The notes under the pieces are model-generated. The model ran no database searches. It saw only the letters and a list, made by a program, of their open reading frames with translations, and was not told the DNA's origin. The translations under genes and the position numbers were made by a program. Of a stretch of DNA of 64,000 nt, positions 46,936-55,345 are shown piece by piece. The stretch is from Polyangiaceae bacterium (GTDB lineage: Bacteria > Myxococcota_A > Polyangia > Polyangiales > Polyangiaceae): positions 1-64,000 of the forward strand of contig JAICTZ010000002.1 of NCBI GenBank assembly GCA_025936115.1, written 5' to 3'. Within the stretch, counting starts at the first letter, position 1. Every line of letters starts with the position of its first letter.

Positions 46936-47634
46936 ATGACTCAACCGGCTCTCGCCTACTCCCGTTCGGAACTGCCTCCCGTTTCCGCCGACCGTGGCGG
47001 CTACACGCCCGTGGCTTTGGCGGCCATTTGGGACAATCTCGTTTCCGGCCGCTGGTCCGTAGTGGACAGCTTCTCGGTCGGGGACCGCAGCTACCTCGCG
47101 TTCGATCTGCGCGCTCACGAAAGCGGCCGTCCCCGCCTTACGGAGCGCCAGCTCGAAATTCTCGAACGCACGCTTTCGGCCCCCTGCCAGAAGGTCGTGG
47201 CGATCGAGCTCGGGCGCACCGCGTCGACCGTGGCCTGGTCGCTCGCGCAGTCGCTCAAGGCGATGGGCTTCAGCTGCCAGGCCTCGCGTGTTCCGAGTTT
47301 TCTCGTTGCCGCAATTCATGCCCACCACGGCACGACGGATCTCGTCGACGCGCGTTTCAGGGGCTGGGGTGAGGGGTCGATGGCGTTCGGCATCGCGAGC
47401 ATTCCCCGTCCGGATCTGTGCTTGGCGCCCCTCCTCACGTCGACCGAGTACGCCGTCGCGCGCTTGCTGGCCGACGGCAACAGCCGCTCGGAAATTGCAG
47501 CCCTCCGCAACGCTTCGACGCGCACGGTAGCGAACCAAGTCTCGGCCGTATTCCGTAAGCTGAGCGTCTCCGGCCGCCTCGAGCTGCTCGCACATGCCGC
47601 GCGCACGTTCCGGCGCGCGGCCTACGGCGACTGA
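46936..47634 (+). CDS. Transcriptional regulator with two LuxR-type HTH domains
   Basis: 232 residues. The C-terminal half has a clear LuxR/GerE HTH (about 167-220, LTSTEYAVARLLADGNSRSEIAALRNASTRTVANQVSAVFRKLSVSGRLELLAHA). An earlier segment (about 68-112, LTERQLEILERTLSAPCQKVVAIELGRTASTVAWSLAQSLKAMGF) has the same LTxRQxxIL... TVxxxLxxxLKxMG layout, so it reads as a second, diverged copy. There is no receiver or ligand domain. Sits between the sigma-54 activator and the propeller operon; a duplicated HTH in one chain could bind direct repeats such as those at 47689-47708. Confidence 0.82.
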   Translation: MTQPALAYSRSELPPVSADRGGYTPVALAAIWDNLVSGRWSVVDSFSVGDRSYLAFDLRAHESGRPRLTERQLEILERTLSAPCQKVVAIELGRTASTVAWSLAQSLKAMGFSCQASRVPSFLVAAIHAHHGTTDLVDARFRGWGEGSMAFGIASIPRPDLCLAPLLTSTEYAVARLLADGNSRSEIAALRNASTRTVANQVSAVFRKLSVSGRLELLAHAARTFRRAAYGD

Positions 47635-47660
47635 ATCACCTCCAGGTCCGGCCCGTCGAA

Positions 47661-47680
47661 CCGCGACACGATTGTCGCGG
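47661..47680. promoter_or_regulatory. Perfect 8-bp dyad upstream of the sigma-54 promoter
   Basis: CCGCGACA, spacer CGAT, TGTCGCGG. It lies 27 bp after the tandem-HTH stop and about 120-140 bp upstream of the -24/-12 element, the usual distance of an enhancer site for a sigma-54 activator. No U-run follows, so a terminator is the less likely reading. Confidence 0.45.
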
Positions 47681-47688
47681 CGACATGC

Positions 47689-47708
47689 GAGTTGGCGGCT
47701 GAGTTGGC
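47689..47708. repeat. Direct repeat GAGTTGGC, 12-bp period
   Basis: GAGTTGGC at 47689-47696 and again at 47701-47708, just downstream of the dyad and upstream of the sigma-54 promoter. It may be a regulator site; the evidence is position and repetition only. Confidence 0.4.
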
Positions 47709-47801
47709 TCAGTTTGCCGAGCGCCGAACCGAGCGGGCTACTCCGGGCAGCACGCCGGATTTGGCGCGTGACGCTCGCGACAGCGTCATGCGCTGCGCGC
47801 G

Positions 47802-47817
47802 TGGCCCATGGTTTGCA
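47802..47817 (+). promoter_or_regulatory. Sigma-54 (-24/-12) promoter of the propeller-lipoprotein operon
   Basis: TGGCCCATGGTTTGCA carries an exact TGGC and TTTGCA with consensus spacing; only two of the less conserved positions of TGGCACG-N4-TTGCA differ. It lies 41 bp before the GTG start of the first operon gene, predicting initiation near 47828 and a leader of about 30 nt containing GAGGTAAGG. With the activator gene 1 kb upstream, this is a strong candidate. Confidence 0.65.
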
Positions 47818-47857
47818 CTCCTCGCCACTTTGGTTTGGGCGCGAGGTAAGGCATCCC

Positions 47858-49822
47858 GTGGCACACCGGCGACTTACGATCTTGGGCTTGGCGAGCATGG
47901 GCTGGGTGAGTGCCTGCTCGATGGGCACCACGACCGATGCGGCGCTCCCTGGCGGGAGCAACCCTCCGTCCGACCACGGCACGACCGGCACTGGCGGCAC
48001 TTCGAGTAGCCCCGGCGTCGGCACGCCGCCTCCCGAGCAGGAGAACGAAGCGTCCTACACGGCGCCCGTCGCGAGCGGACACTGGATCTGGTCGGCGAAT
48101 CCGATGAGCGGCAAGGTGGCGCTGATCGACGCGGCGACGATGCGCGTCACGACGGCGGACGCCGGGCTCGCGCCGACGTACGTTGCCGCGCTCGGCGCGA
48201 GCACGGACACCGACTCGTCGGCGATCGTGCTCAACGTCGGCGACGACACGGCGAGCGTGCTCTTCGCGTCGCACGGCGACATCAGCGTCGAAACCGTGAA
48301 GGTGCACCCGGGCGCCAACCGCATGACCGTGAGCCCGTCGGGGCGCTGGGCGCTCGTCTGGTCGGACGCGACCCTGCTTTCGAACCCCGATCCCACGGAA
48401 GGCTTGCAGGACGTGACGGTGCTCGATCTCGGCGTCACGCCGGCCGTCTCGTATCCGCTCACGGTCGGCTATCGCCCGTCGCGCGTGACGGTCGGCACGG
48501 GCGAAAAGCACGCGTATTTCGTGACGGACGCCGGCATCAGCGTCGTCGATTTGCCCGCCACCGATCCGCCGAGCGTCGCACGCGACGTCTCGGTGGCGGT
48601 GACGCCGGGTGAAGCCGCGACCGTGCGCGACGTCACCGTCACGCCCGACGGCAAAGCCGCGGTGATTCGGCACGAAGGCAGCCCCACGATCGGTGTGATC
48701 GCGCTCGACGACGGACGCGAGGTCGACCTGACGCTCGAGGGTCCCGTGACCGATCTCGACTTGACGCCCGACGGCAAGCTCGCGTTCGCAGTCGTTCGAT
48801 CCGTTTCGACGAACAGCGGCGGCGGTAACACTGCCGGAACCTCCGCCAGCGGCACGGGCGGCAGCGTTGCGGGCAACGGCAACGGCGCGGGCACGGGCGG
48901 CGCGAGCGGCCGCAGCGGGGGCGGCGGGACGAGCGGCAACGGAGCGGCCCCGAGTGCGGGCGGTGTCCCGAGCACGCCCGTCGACGGCGCCGGACAAGCC
49001 GGGATGACCGAAGCGCTGGCCGGCGCCGACAACGGCGGCGAAAGCACGGGCGGCGCGGCACCCGAAGCCGGCGCATCTGGCGCTAGCGGCGCTGACACGG
49101 CCGGCGCTCCGAGCACGGGCGGCTCGAACTCCACGGGCGGCAGCGGCGGCGGCGGTCCAACGCAAGCCGCGCCGTCGTACGTTGCCGCGCTTTCGCTGCG
49201 TGACATCCTCGACGGCAAGCGCTCGTTCGACGAGGTAGCGATCGACGACAACGTCGGCAGCATCGTGCTCGCGCCGGCCGGCGACACCGCGCTGCTCTAC
49301 ACGAACGCGACGCCGAGCGACCACGTCGTCATCTTCGACACGAAGACGTTCGCGCCCGTACGAACCGTGGTCGTTCAGTCTCCGGTCAAGGCACTGCTCC
49401 CGTCGCCGGACGGCTTGCACGCGGTCGCCCTGCTCGCGCAGGCGAGCGGCAGCCAAAAGCCCGGCGGTTTTGCCCTGATTCCGCTCACGACGACGCTGCC
49501 GCCCAAGGTCGTCGGGACCGACGCTCCGCCGCAAGCGGTCGCGGTCGGCGCGCACCAAGCGCTCATCACGGTCGACGGCACGGATCCGGTGAAGAACGTG
49601 AAGGTGCACGCGGTCTACCTCGCCCAGCTGCCCGCGTTCGGCACGACCAAGGTCACGCTCGCGAGCCCCGTGCTTTCCGCGGGGCTCATGCCCGAGGTCA
49701 ATCTAGGGTTCGTCGCGCAGTCTCATCCCGAAGGCCGCCTCACGTTCCTCGATCTGGATACGGCCGAGCCGCGCACGCTCACGGGCTTCGAACTCTCGGC
49801 AAGGGTGGTGCAAGGTGAGTAA
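47858..49822 (+). CDS. Surface beta-propeller lipoprotein A with Gly/Ser-rich insert
   Basis: 654 residues with a GTG start and AAGG six bases upstream. Signal peptide RRLTILGLASMGWVSAC with a VSAC lipobox. A YVTN/WD40-like propeller (about 60-315: SGHWIWSANPMSGKVALIDAATMRVTTAD, VTVSPSGRWALVWSD, HAYFVTDAGISVVDLPATD, VTVTPDGKAAVIRHEG, DLDLTPDGKLAFAVV) is interrupted at about 320-430 by a Gly/Ser/Thr/Ala tract, then resumes (SYVAALSLRDILDGKRSFDEVAIDDNVGSIVLAPAGDTALLY...) to FVAQSHPEGRLTFLDLDT. First gene of a four-gene overlapping operon; close paralogue of the next gene. Stop and next start overlap by 8 bp. Confidence 0.85.
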   Translation: MAHRRLTILGLASMGWVSACSMGTTTDAALPGGSNPPSDHGTTGTGGTSSSPGVGTPPPEQENEASYTAPVASGHWIWSANPMSGKVALIDAATMRVTTADAGLAPTYVAALGASTDTDSSAIVLNVGDDTASVLFASHGDISVETVKVHPGANRMTVSPSGRWALVWSDATLLSNPDPTEGLQDVTVLDLGVTPAVSYPLTVGYRPSRVTVGTGEKHAYFVTDAGISVVDLPATDPPSVARDVSVAVTPGEAATVRDVTVTPDGKAAVIRHEGSPTIGVIALDDGREVDLTLEGPVTDLDLTPDGKLAFAVVRSVSTNSGGGNTAGTSASGTGGSVAGNGNGAGTGGASGRSGGGGTSGNGAAPSAGGVPSTPVDGAGQAGMTEALAGADNGGESTGGAAPEAGASGASGADTAGAPSTGGSNSTGGSGGGGPTQAAPSYVAALSLRDILDGKRSFDEVAIDDNVGSIVLAPAGDTALLYTNATPSDHVVIFDTKTFAPVRTVVVQSPVKALLPSPDGLHAVALLAQASGSQKPGGFALIPLTTTLPPKVVGTDAPPQAVAVGAHQALITVDGTDPVKNVKVHAVYLAQLPAFGTTKVTLASPVLSAGLMPEVNLGFVAQSHPEGRLTFLDLDTAEPRTLTGFELSARVVQGE

Positions 49823-51551
49823 CGACACGCACGCAGTCTCTGGAACACCCGCTCAGCCGGGCAGCGCTCGCGACCGCTACGCCGCAGGCTCTTTGCTCCG
49901 AGCTCTGATCACCCTCGGCGCCTGCGCCGGGCTCGCGCTTTCGCTCGGCGCGTGCAGCGGCGGCGACGACGACAGCGCCGCACCGCTCGGCGGCAGCGAC
50001 TTCAACGGCGGCACCGCCGCTGGCGGGTCTGGCGCCACCGGTAACGGGCAGAGCGCCTCCGGCGGTTCTTTTTCCGGCGGGGGCACGACGTCGATCGTGG
50101 GCACGGGCGGGACCAGCGCGATGGAAACCCCGCCGCCGCCCGAAAAGGAGCTCGAGAGCGCGTTCCAAGCGCCCGTCGCGACGGATCGTTTCGTTTGGAC
50201 GGCGAATCCCTCGACTGACCGAGTCGCCCTCATCGCAGCGGACGACTTCAGCGTGCGGCTCGCGGAAGCGGGCTCTGCTCCGACGACCGTTGCTGCTTTG
50301 CCGAGCGCGCGCGACGAAGACGCCGCGCTCGTGCTGAACGCCGGCAGCGACGACGCAACGATCCTGCGCGTGGGCGCGGACGGCGAGCTCCGGTCTACCA
50401 TGCTGAAAACGCACTCGGGCGCCAATGCCGTGACGGTGTCGCCGAGCGGCGCCTGGGGCATCGTCTGGAGCAACGCCGCGCTCGTCGACCCCACGCTGCT
50501 CGATCCGACGGACGGCTTGCAGGATCTCACGGTCGTACAATTCGGAGACGAGCCGGTGACGACCGTCGTGAGTGTCGGCTACCGGCCGTCGCAAGTCGCG
50601 TTCGACGCCAAGGAAGAGCACGCGTTCGTCGTGACCCAGTCGGGCATCAGCGTCATCGACCTCGGCGACTCACCGGCACCGGAGAGCCTGCTGCGCCTCA
50701 GCGACGACCCGGCGGATGACGCCGCCGCACGCGACGTGAACGTCACGCCGGACGGCCATTACGCGGTCGTGCGCGTCGACGGCCAAAAGACGCTCGGTTT
50801 CGTCGATCTCACGAACGGGGAGCGCCAGACGCTCACGCTCGCCGATTTCGTGACTGACCTCGATCTTTCCGTCGACGGCAAGCAAGCGTTCGCGGTGTCG
50901 GGCGGCGCGCTCGTGGTCGTGCCGGTGCCGCCGGGGTCGGTCGATCCGAGCACGCTGGCGCGCGCGTCGGCGCCCGGCGAAACGGGCCGCAGCGTCTCGC
51001 TCTCCCCCGACGCCTCGCTGGCGCTCCTCTACAGCAACGCAACGACCGATAACTACCTCGGCATCCTCACGGGCGGCGGCGACTGGTCCGAGTACGACGC
51101 GCGCGCCGTGGATCTCAAAGCGCCGGTGCTCGCGGTGTTCGCGTCGCCGGACGCTCAGCACGGCATCGCCTTTCAAGCGACGGCCAAGGGTAGCAGCAAG
51201 GGCGGCGCGTTCAGCATCGTCTCGGCGCAAACCGATCGCGCGCCTAAGATCGTGGGCACCGACGCCGCGCCCAACGCCCTCGCCTTCGCCCCCGACGGGC
51301 AGAGCGCGATCATCACGACGCGCGATCTGACGAAGCAACGTTACGGCACCTACTTGGTGCACCTCGCGAGCCTCGAGCAGACGTTCATTCCGCTCTCGAG
51401 CCCGCCGCTCGCGGCCGGTATGGTCCCGAGCGTCAACCGCGCGTTCGTCGCTCAAGCGCACCCGGAAGGTCGCATTACTTTCGTCAATCTCGACGATGGC
51501 TCACAGCACACGCTGACCGGCTTCGAGCTCGGAGCGAAGGTGACACAGTGA
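49815..51551 (+). CDS. Surface beta-propeller lipoprotein B
   Basis: 578 residues with a GTG start. Signal peptide LITLGACAGLALSLGAC with a LGAC lipobox, a Gly/Ser-rich spacer to about residue 110, then an uninterrupted propeller whose blades match protein A one for one: DRFVWTANPSTDRVALIAADDFSVRLAEAGSAP, VTVSPSGAWGIVWSNAAL, HAFVVTQSGISVIDLGD, VNVTPDGHYAVVRVDG, DLDLSVDGKQAFAVSGG, RAFVAQAHPEGRITFVNLDDG. It and A arose by duplication. The stop overlaps the start of the third gene. Expected on the outer membrane or cell surface. Confidence 0.86.
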   Translation: MSNDTHAVSGTPAQPGSARDRYAAGSLLRALITLGACAGLALSLGACSGGDDDSAAPLGGSDFNGGTAAGGSGATGNGQSASGGSFSGGGTTSIVGTGGTSAMETPPPPEKELESAFQAPVATDRFVWTANPSTDRVALIAADDFSVRLAEAGSAPTTVAALPSARDEDAALVLNAGSDDATILRVGADGELRSTMLKTHSGANAVTVSPSGAWGIVWSNAALVDPTLLDPTDGLQDLTVVQFGDEPVTTVVSVGYRPSQVAFDAKEEHAFVVTQSGISVIDLGDSPAPESLLRLSDDPADDAAARDVNVTPDGHYAVVRVDGQKTLGFVDLTNGERQTLTLADFVTDLDLSVDGKQAFAVSGGALVVVPVPPGSVDPSTLARASAPGETGRSVSLSPDASLALLYSNATTDNYLGILTGGGDWSEYDARAVDLKAPVLAVFASPDAQHGIAFQATAKGSSKGGAFSIVSAQTDRAPKIVGTDAAPNALAFAPDGQSAIITTRDLTKQRYGTYLVHLASLEQTFIPLSSPPLAAGMVPSVNRAFVAQAHPEGRITFVNLDDGSQHTLTGFELGAKVTQ

Positions 51552-53158
51552 TGAACAAGCATTGGCTTTGCTCGCTCTTACTCTTGGGTTGCGGCAGCCG
51601 GCCCGAAGCCTGGGACGCGCCCTTCACACCCACCGCCCCCGTCGGTCTCGACAACGCGGTGGTCGTCATGGACACGACGCTCGCGCGTGCCCTGGTGCTG
51701 ACGTCACCGGGGGCGCTCGAGCTTCGCGAGGACGTACTTCCCGTCGGGCAGCACGTCGTCAAGGCGCAGGCGTCGCCTGACGGCAAGCGCCTGTTCGTGC
51801 TCTCGCGCGGCGTCTGGCCGCGCCGGAATGCGAGTGACGAGCACCCGCGCCTCACGGTGATCGAGACCGATCCGGCGCCCCGCGTCGTGAAAACGTACGA
51901 ACTCGACGATCCGCTGAGCGGCCTCGTCGTAGACAGCGAGAACGAGTGGGCGGTCTTGTACGTCACGAGCGAGGACAGCCGCACGGTGACGAATCCCAAC
52001 GAGATCTTCCTGCTGCATCTGAGCGAGCTCGACCGCGATCCGATTCCAGTAACGGTACAGAGCCTGGCCGGTTCGCCGCAGAGCTTCTCGTTCACGAGCA
52101 CGCTCGACATGCCGAACGGCGAGGCGCGCCGGCTGCTCGTCGTCGAGATGCAGAGCGAGGTGACGCTCGTCGATCTGCTGCCTTCGCTCGGGAACGTGGA
52201 ACGCACGACGAGCCAAGTCACGATTCAAATGTCGCTCAACCAGCAGGGCCAAAACGCGACGCCTGCCGAGGTCGTGTTCCACGACGCAGACGCGGCGAGC
52301 GGGCTCGACCCACAGCTCGCCGTGCGGCTCCAGGGTGACACCAACGTGATGCTCTTGCCGCTCGTGGCGCCGAGCAGCAGCTCCACGCGCCCGTTCAGCG
52401 TCGTGCCGAATCTGGTCGACGTGGGCGGACAAGCCTCGACCATTCGCTTCGTCAACACGGACGACGGCGTGCGCCTGGCCGCGCTCGTGCCCTCGAAACC
52501 GAGCGCCGGCTTGGTCGATCCGAACACGGGCAACGTCACGAGCATCACGCTCGCGAAGCCCTTCAGCGGCATCGCGCTCGTGACCGCCGAGCTCGCGACC
52601 GACGCGAGCGGCACGGACATCGCGCTGCTCTGGAGCAACACCACGCCCACGATCGGGTTGTGGGATCTCGGCAAAGCCACGACCGCAGCCACGCACGGCA
52701 TCGATACGCTCCAAGTCGGCGCCAGCGTGCGTGACGTGCTCAACGTCCCGGGCGACGCCTTCCCGACCTCGAAAATCCTCGAAGGCCAGAGCGGCGATTT
52801 CTACGTGCTCGATCTCAAGGCGCGCCGGAGCTCGCCGATGGTGACGAACGGGCGCACTTATCAGCTGACGTTCGCGCCCGACGGACAGAGCCGCAGGCTC
52901 TGGGCGTTCGCGCCGAGCGAGGAAGACTTTTCGAGCGTCGAGCTCGGCACGTTGAACCCGACCGAGCTCCACGCCGACAGCCCCGTGTGGAATGTCTTCG
53001 ACATAGCGCAGAGCGGCGGCGCCGGTGGCCGCACCGCCGTCGTGCTGCATCACTCGGGCGGCGCACTCGGCGCGACGGTGCTCGACGCCGTGGCGCCCGA
53101 CAGCGCGAACACGCGCTTTTACAGCGGCCTTGCTTACGGAGGGCTCAGCCATGAATGA
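51548..53158 (+). CDS. Propeller-type lipoprotein C, more divergent
   Basis: 536 residues, GTG at 51548 (ATG at 51551 equally possible), overlapping gene B's stop. Short signal peptide NKHWLCSLLLLGC with LLGC lipobox. The body repeats the theme (DNAVVVMDTTLARALVLTS, KAQASPDGKRLFVLSRG, RLTVIETDPAPRVVKTYELDDPLSGLVVDSENEWAVLYVTSED, LTFAPDGQSRRLWAFAPSEEDFSSVELGTL) but without the Gly-rich spacer and with less regular blades. Part of the same translationally coupled operon. No enzyme motif; likely a structural or binding component. Confidence 0.83.
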   Translation: MMNKHWLCSLLLLGCGSRPEAWDAPFTPTAPVGLDNAVVVMDTTLARALVLTSPGALELREDVLPVGQHVVKAQASPDGKRLFVLSRGVWPRRNASDEHPRLTVIETDPAPRVVKTYELDDPLSGLVVDSENEWAVLYVTSEDSRTVTNPNEIFLLHLSELDRDPIPVTVQSLAGSPQSFSFTSTLDMPNGEARRLLVVEMQSEVTLVDLLPSLGNVERTTSQVTIQMSLNQQGQNATPAEVVFHDADAASGLDPQLAVRLQGDTNVMLLPLVAPSSSSTRPFSVVPNLVDVGGQASTIRFVNTDDGVRLAALVPSKPSAGLVDPNTGNVTSITLAKPFSGIALVTAELATDASGTDIALLWSNTTPTIGLWDLGKATTAATHGIDTLQVGASVRDVLNVPGDAFPTSKILEGQSGDFYVLDLKARRSSPMVTNGRTYQLTFAPDGQSRRLWAFAPSEEDFSSVELGTLNPTELHADSPVWNVFDIAQSGGAGGRTAVVLHHSGGALGATVLDAVAPDSANTRFYSGLAYGGLSHE

Positions 53159-54062
53159 TTTCGAAGCTCGTTCCCTGCTTGCACGGTCGGCTCGCTCGAG
53201 CGCGTTCGTGCTCAGCGCCGCGTTCTCGACCATCAGCGGGTACGCGCGCGCCGCACCCGCGCCCGCGACGTCCGCTCCCACCGAGGAGCCTGCGACGAAC
53301 GCGAACGCCGTGTCCTCTCCCGCAACCCCGCCGAGCGTGACGGCCGTGCCGTCCCCCGCGACGGCGCCGACCGTGACAGCTCAGCCAGCCCATCCCGCCA
53401 AACACCCGCTGCCCGACGAGCCGCTGCACCCGGACGACGGCCGCATGGGCACGCATCAAGAGCACTGGCTCTTCGGCATCGGACTACGGGAGAATTTCGT
53501 CGCCCACTCGGGGTTCGATCCGTTCAGCACGAACAACGTGCTTCCGCAGTTTTCCGCCGACGCCGGTCGCGTCCTGTTCGCGAGCGGCCAGCTGTCGTTC
53601 GCGGCGCTCGCGCTCTTCGACTACGGCTCGGTGAAAGCGAGCGCGCGCGGCTTGAACACGTCACTCAGCGTTTCGCGCGTCACGGCAGCCGCCGAGGGCC
53701 GCTATCATTTTTGGCGCCGGTTCTATCTCTTCGGGCGTGTCGCACCTGGCGCGCTCTATTCCGGGGCGACCCTGTCCGACCCGATCGCCGGCGGCGATCA
53801 ACATTCGAACAGCTGGACCTTCGCGACGGATTTGTCGCTCGGCGCCGCCGTCGAGTTCGCGGGTGAGGCGAGGGGCGCCTCGAATCGACCCCGCGGCTGG
53901 ATCGGCTTGGACGGCGGCTACGGCTGGGCGCAAGCGTCCAAACTCGCCTTCAAGAGCTCGGGCAGCGATGCGAACACGCCTGCGCGCCTCGAACCCGTGG
54001 AGCTCGGCGAGCTCGCCGTGCGTGGCGGATTCTTCCGCATCAATGGGACAATCACGTTTTGA
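53151..54062 (+). CDS. Outer-membrane beta-barrel-like protein, last gene of the propeller operon
   Basis: 303 residues. The ATG at 53151 overlaps gene C's stop; GGAG lies nine bases upstream. Signal peptide about 1-33 (AFVLSAAFSTISGYARA), a Pro/Ala/Thr spacer to about 95, then alternating beta-strand sequence: HWLFGIGLRENFVAHSG, GQLSFAALALFDYGSVKASARGL, AAAEGRYHFWRRFYLFGRVAPGALYSGATL, SWTFATDLSLGAAVEFAGEA, GWIGLDGGYGWAQASKLAF, ELAVRGGFFRINGTITF. The chain ends in Phe, the classic BAM recognition residue. It probably anchors or exports the three lipoproteins or forms their surface platform. Confidence 0.8.
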   Translation: MNDFEARSLLARSARSSAFVLSAAFSTISGYARAAPAPATSAPTEEPATNANAVSSPATPPSVTAVPSPATAPTVTAQPAHPAKHPLPDEPLHPDDGRMGTHQEHWLFGIGLRENFVAHSGFDPFSTNNVLPQFSADAGRVLFASGQLSFAALALFDYGSVKASARGLNTSLSVSRVTAAAEGRYHFWRRFYLFGRVAPGALYSGATLSDPIAGGDQHSNSWTFATDLSLGAAVEFAGEARGASNRPRGWIGLDGGYGWAQASKLAFKSSGSDANTPARLEPVELGELAVRGGFFRINGTITF

Positions 54063-54174
54063 CGGCCCTCCCCCCTACCCACGGCACCGGTGTAGGCCTC
54101 GTCGGAACTTCGGGAATTTATTCGCGCAGGGCTTCAGCCGGCGGGCAGTGTGACCGTAGCCATGGAAGGCCTGG

Positions 54175-54486
54175 GTGAATCGCATGCCTCGCGTCCCGGT
54201 GGACTCCTCAAAGGACCTTGCTAGACTGATGAACGTGCAGGTCGTGCTTAGAAAGCTCGGGCGCGGATCACGAGCCGTTGCTGGACGCCTCGTCAGGGCT
54301 CCCCGCCGCGGTTCGGTCGTAGTGATCGAGTTTTCGGACGGGATGCACGAATACGTGACGACACCCGTCAAGCGCGTGCTGCGACTCGCGTCGCGCGACA
54401 TCTTCTACATCGAGACCGTCAACAGCCGTTACCGACTCGAGGTGCGCGATCGCGAACGCGCTCTCGAGGACGTTTCGAGCGGCTGA
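54175..54486 (+). CDS. Small basic conserved hypothetical protein
   Basis: 103 residues with a GTG at 54175 and GGAAGG five bases upstream. Arg/Val-rich: VQVVLRKLGRGSRAVAGRLVRAPRRGSVVVIEFSDGMHEYVTTPVKRVLRLASRDIFYIETVNSRYRLEVRDRE. The beta-rich core ending YIETVNSRYRLE suggests a small barrel, perhaps nucleic-acid binding. A 112-bp gap separates it from the operon upstream. The function is unknown. Confidence 0.65.
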   Translation: MNRMPRVPVDSSKDLARLMNVQVVLRKLGRGSRAVAGRLVRAPRRGSVVVIEFSDGMHEYVTTPVKRVLRLASRDIFYIETVNSRYRLEVRDRERALEDVSSG

Positions 54487-54594
54487 ACCCGAACGGAGCG
54501 GGCGCCCGGCGCCGGCTCTCCCAACGTGAAGAGCGCTCGACGCGGGCGCTGGCCTTCGCCCCGAGGTCGGTGATAGCTTCCGCGCCGAATCGCC

Positions 54595-54762
54595 ATGGGA
54601 AAGTTCGACTCACGTAATTCGCAGAAGATGTCTCGCCGCAAAGGCCAGGCAAAGAAGAAGGCACGCCTCAAGCGCCGGGCCGAAACGGCGCGCGCAGGCC
54701 GCGTGCAAAAGAAGCCCGCCGGCAAGAAGAAGGCGGCCGCTAGCGCCGCCGCTCAGAGCTGA
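54595..54762 (+). CDS. 55-residue very basic protein (MGKFDSRNSQKMSRRKGQAKKK type)
   Basis: A short gene: ATG at 54595, TGA at 54760-54762. The product begins MGKFDSRNSQKMSRRKGQAKK, continues KARLKRRAETARAGRVQKK and ends in an Ala-rich tail. About 40 percent of residues are Lys or Arg. From memory, similar tiny proteins with MGKxDSRNSKKMxRRKxQ starts occur widely in myxobacteria, which supports a real gene; the charge suggests ribosome, rRNA or DNA association. There is no Cys or membrane segment. Confidence 0.7.
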   Translation: MGKFDSRNSQKMSRRKGQAKKKARLKRRAETARAGRVQKKPAGKKKAAASAAAQS

Positions 54763-54788
54763 ACGGCCCGAGCGCGCGGCGGCTCCGC

Positions 54789-55268
54789 TCAGCGGATGAC
54801 GCGCGTGGCGAATTGTACGTCCGGACGCGGCTCGGGATCGATCTTCGCAATCGGCTCTCCGAAGAGCCCGATGTCTCCCGAGTCGCGGCGTTCGCGCGTG
54901 AGCAGCCACTCACCGCCCTCGGTATTGCTCCACTCCTGGCGCACGCGCGTTGCGTGCAACGTGCCCTGATCGACGCGCGTCCACGAGAAGTCGACCATCA
55001 CGGTCGCGTGTTCGGTGTCGTTCATCGTGAAGCTCGCGAGCTCCACATCGACGACGCGGATGAGCTTGCCCCACTCGCTGCGCCGGCTCAAAAATTGGTC
55101 GCGCACGGACGGCGAGGTCATGCTCGCCACGCTCGTCGAGTCACCGAAGCGGGACGTGACGTTGAGCTCGCGGGCAGCGTCGCTGGCTTTCGCCGACGGT
55201 GACTGGGAGGTGAGGCAGCCGGCCCACGTCGTGAGCGCGAGCGGCAGGACGAAGAGCAGCCTCGGCAC
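54789..55268 (-). CDS. Putative lipoprotein
   Basis: 159 residues from the GTG at 55268. Signal peptide PRLLFVLPLALTTWAGC with lipobox WAGC, then a single domain: AARELNVTSRFGDSTSVASMTSPSVRDQFLSRRSEWGKLIRVVDVELASFTMNDTEHATVMVDFSWTRVDQGTLHATRVRQEW... WLLTRERRDSGDIGLFGEP. The alternating strands after a helix resemble an NTF2-like cone, without catalytic residues I can identify. It lies between an MFS gene and small basic genes; function unknown. Confidence 0.72.
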   Translation of the reverse strand: MPRLLFVLPLALTTWAGCLTSQSPSAKASDAARELNVTSRFGDSTSVASMTSPSVRDQFLSRRSEWGKLIRVVDVELASFTMNDTEHATVMVDFSWTRVDQGTLHATRVRQEWSNTEGGEWLLTRERRDSGDIGLFGEPIAKIDPEPRPDVQFATRVIR

Positions 55269-55345
55269 GCGACGACCCGTAGCAAGAGCGAGCACGCGTG
55301 GAAAAGAAAGCGGCGCTGTTTGGCCCTGGCCCACGGCAGCGCGAA

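Noticed and set aside
47786..49609. Long open frame (607 codons) on the minus strand opposite propeller lipoprotein A
   Set aside because: Composition is Arg/His-dominated, as expected opposite a G+C-rich gene; no domain, signal or ribosome-binding site, and the plus-strand gene has clear propeller blades.
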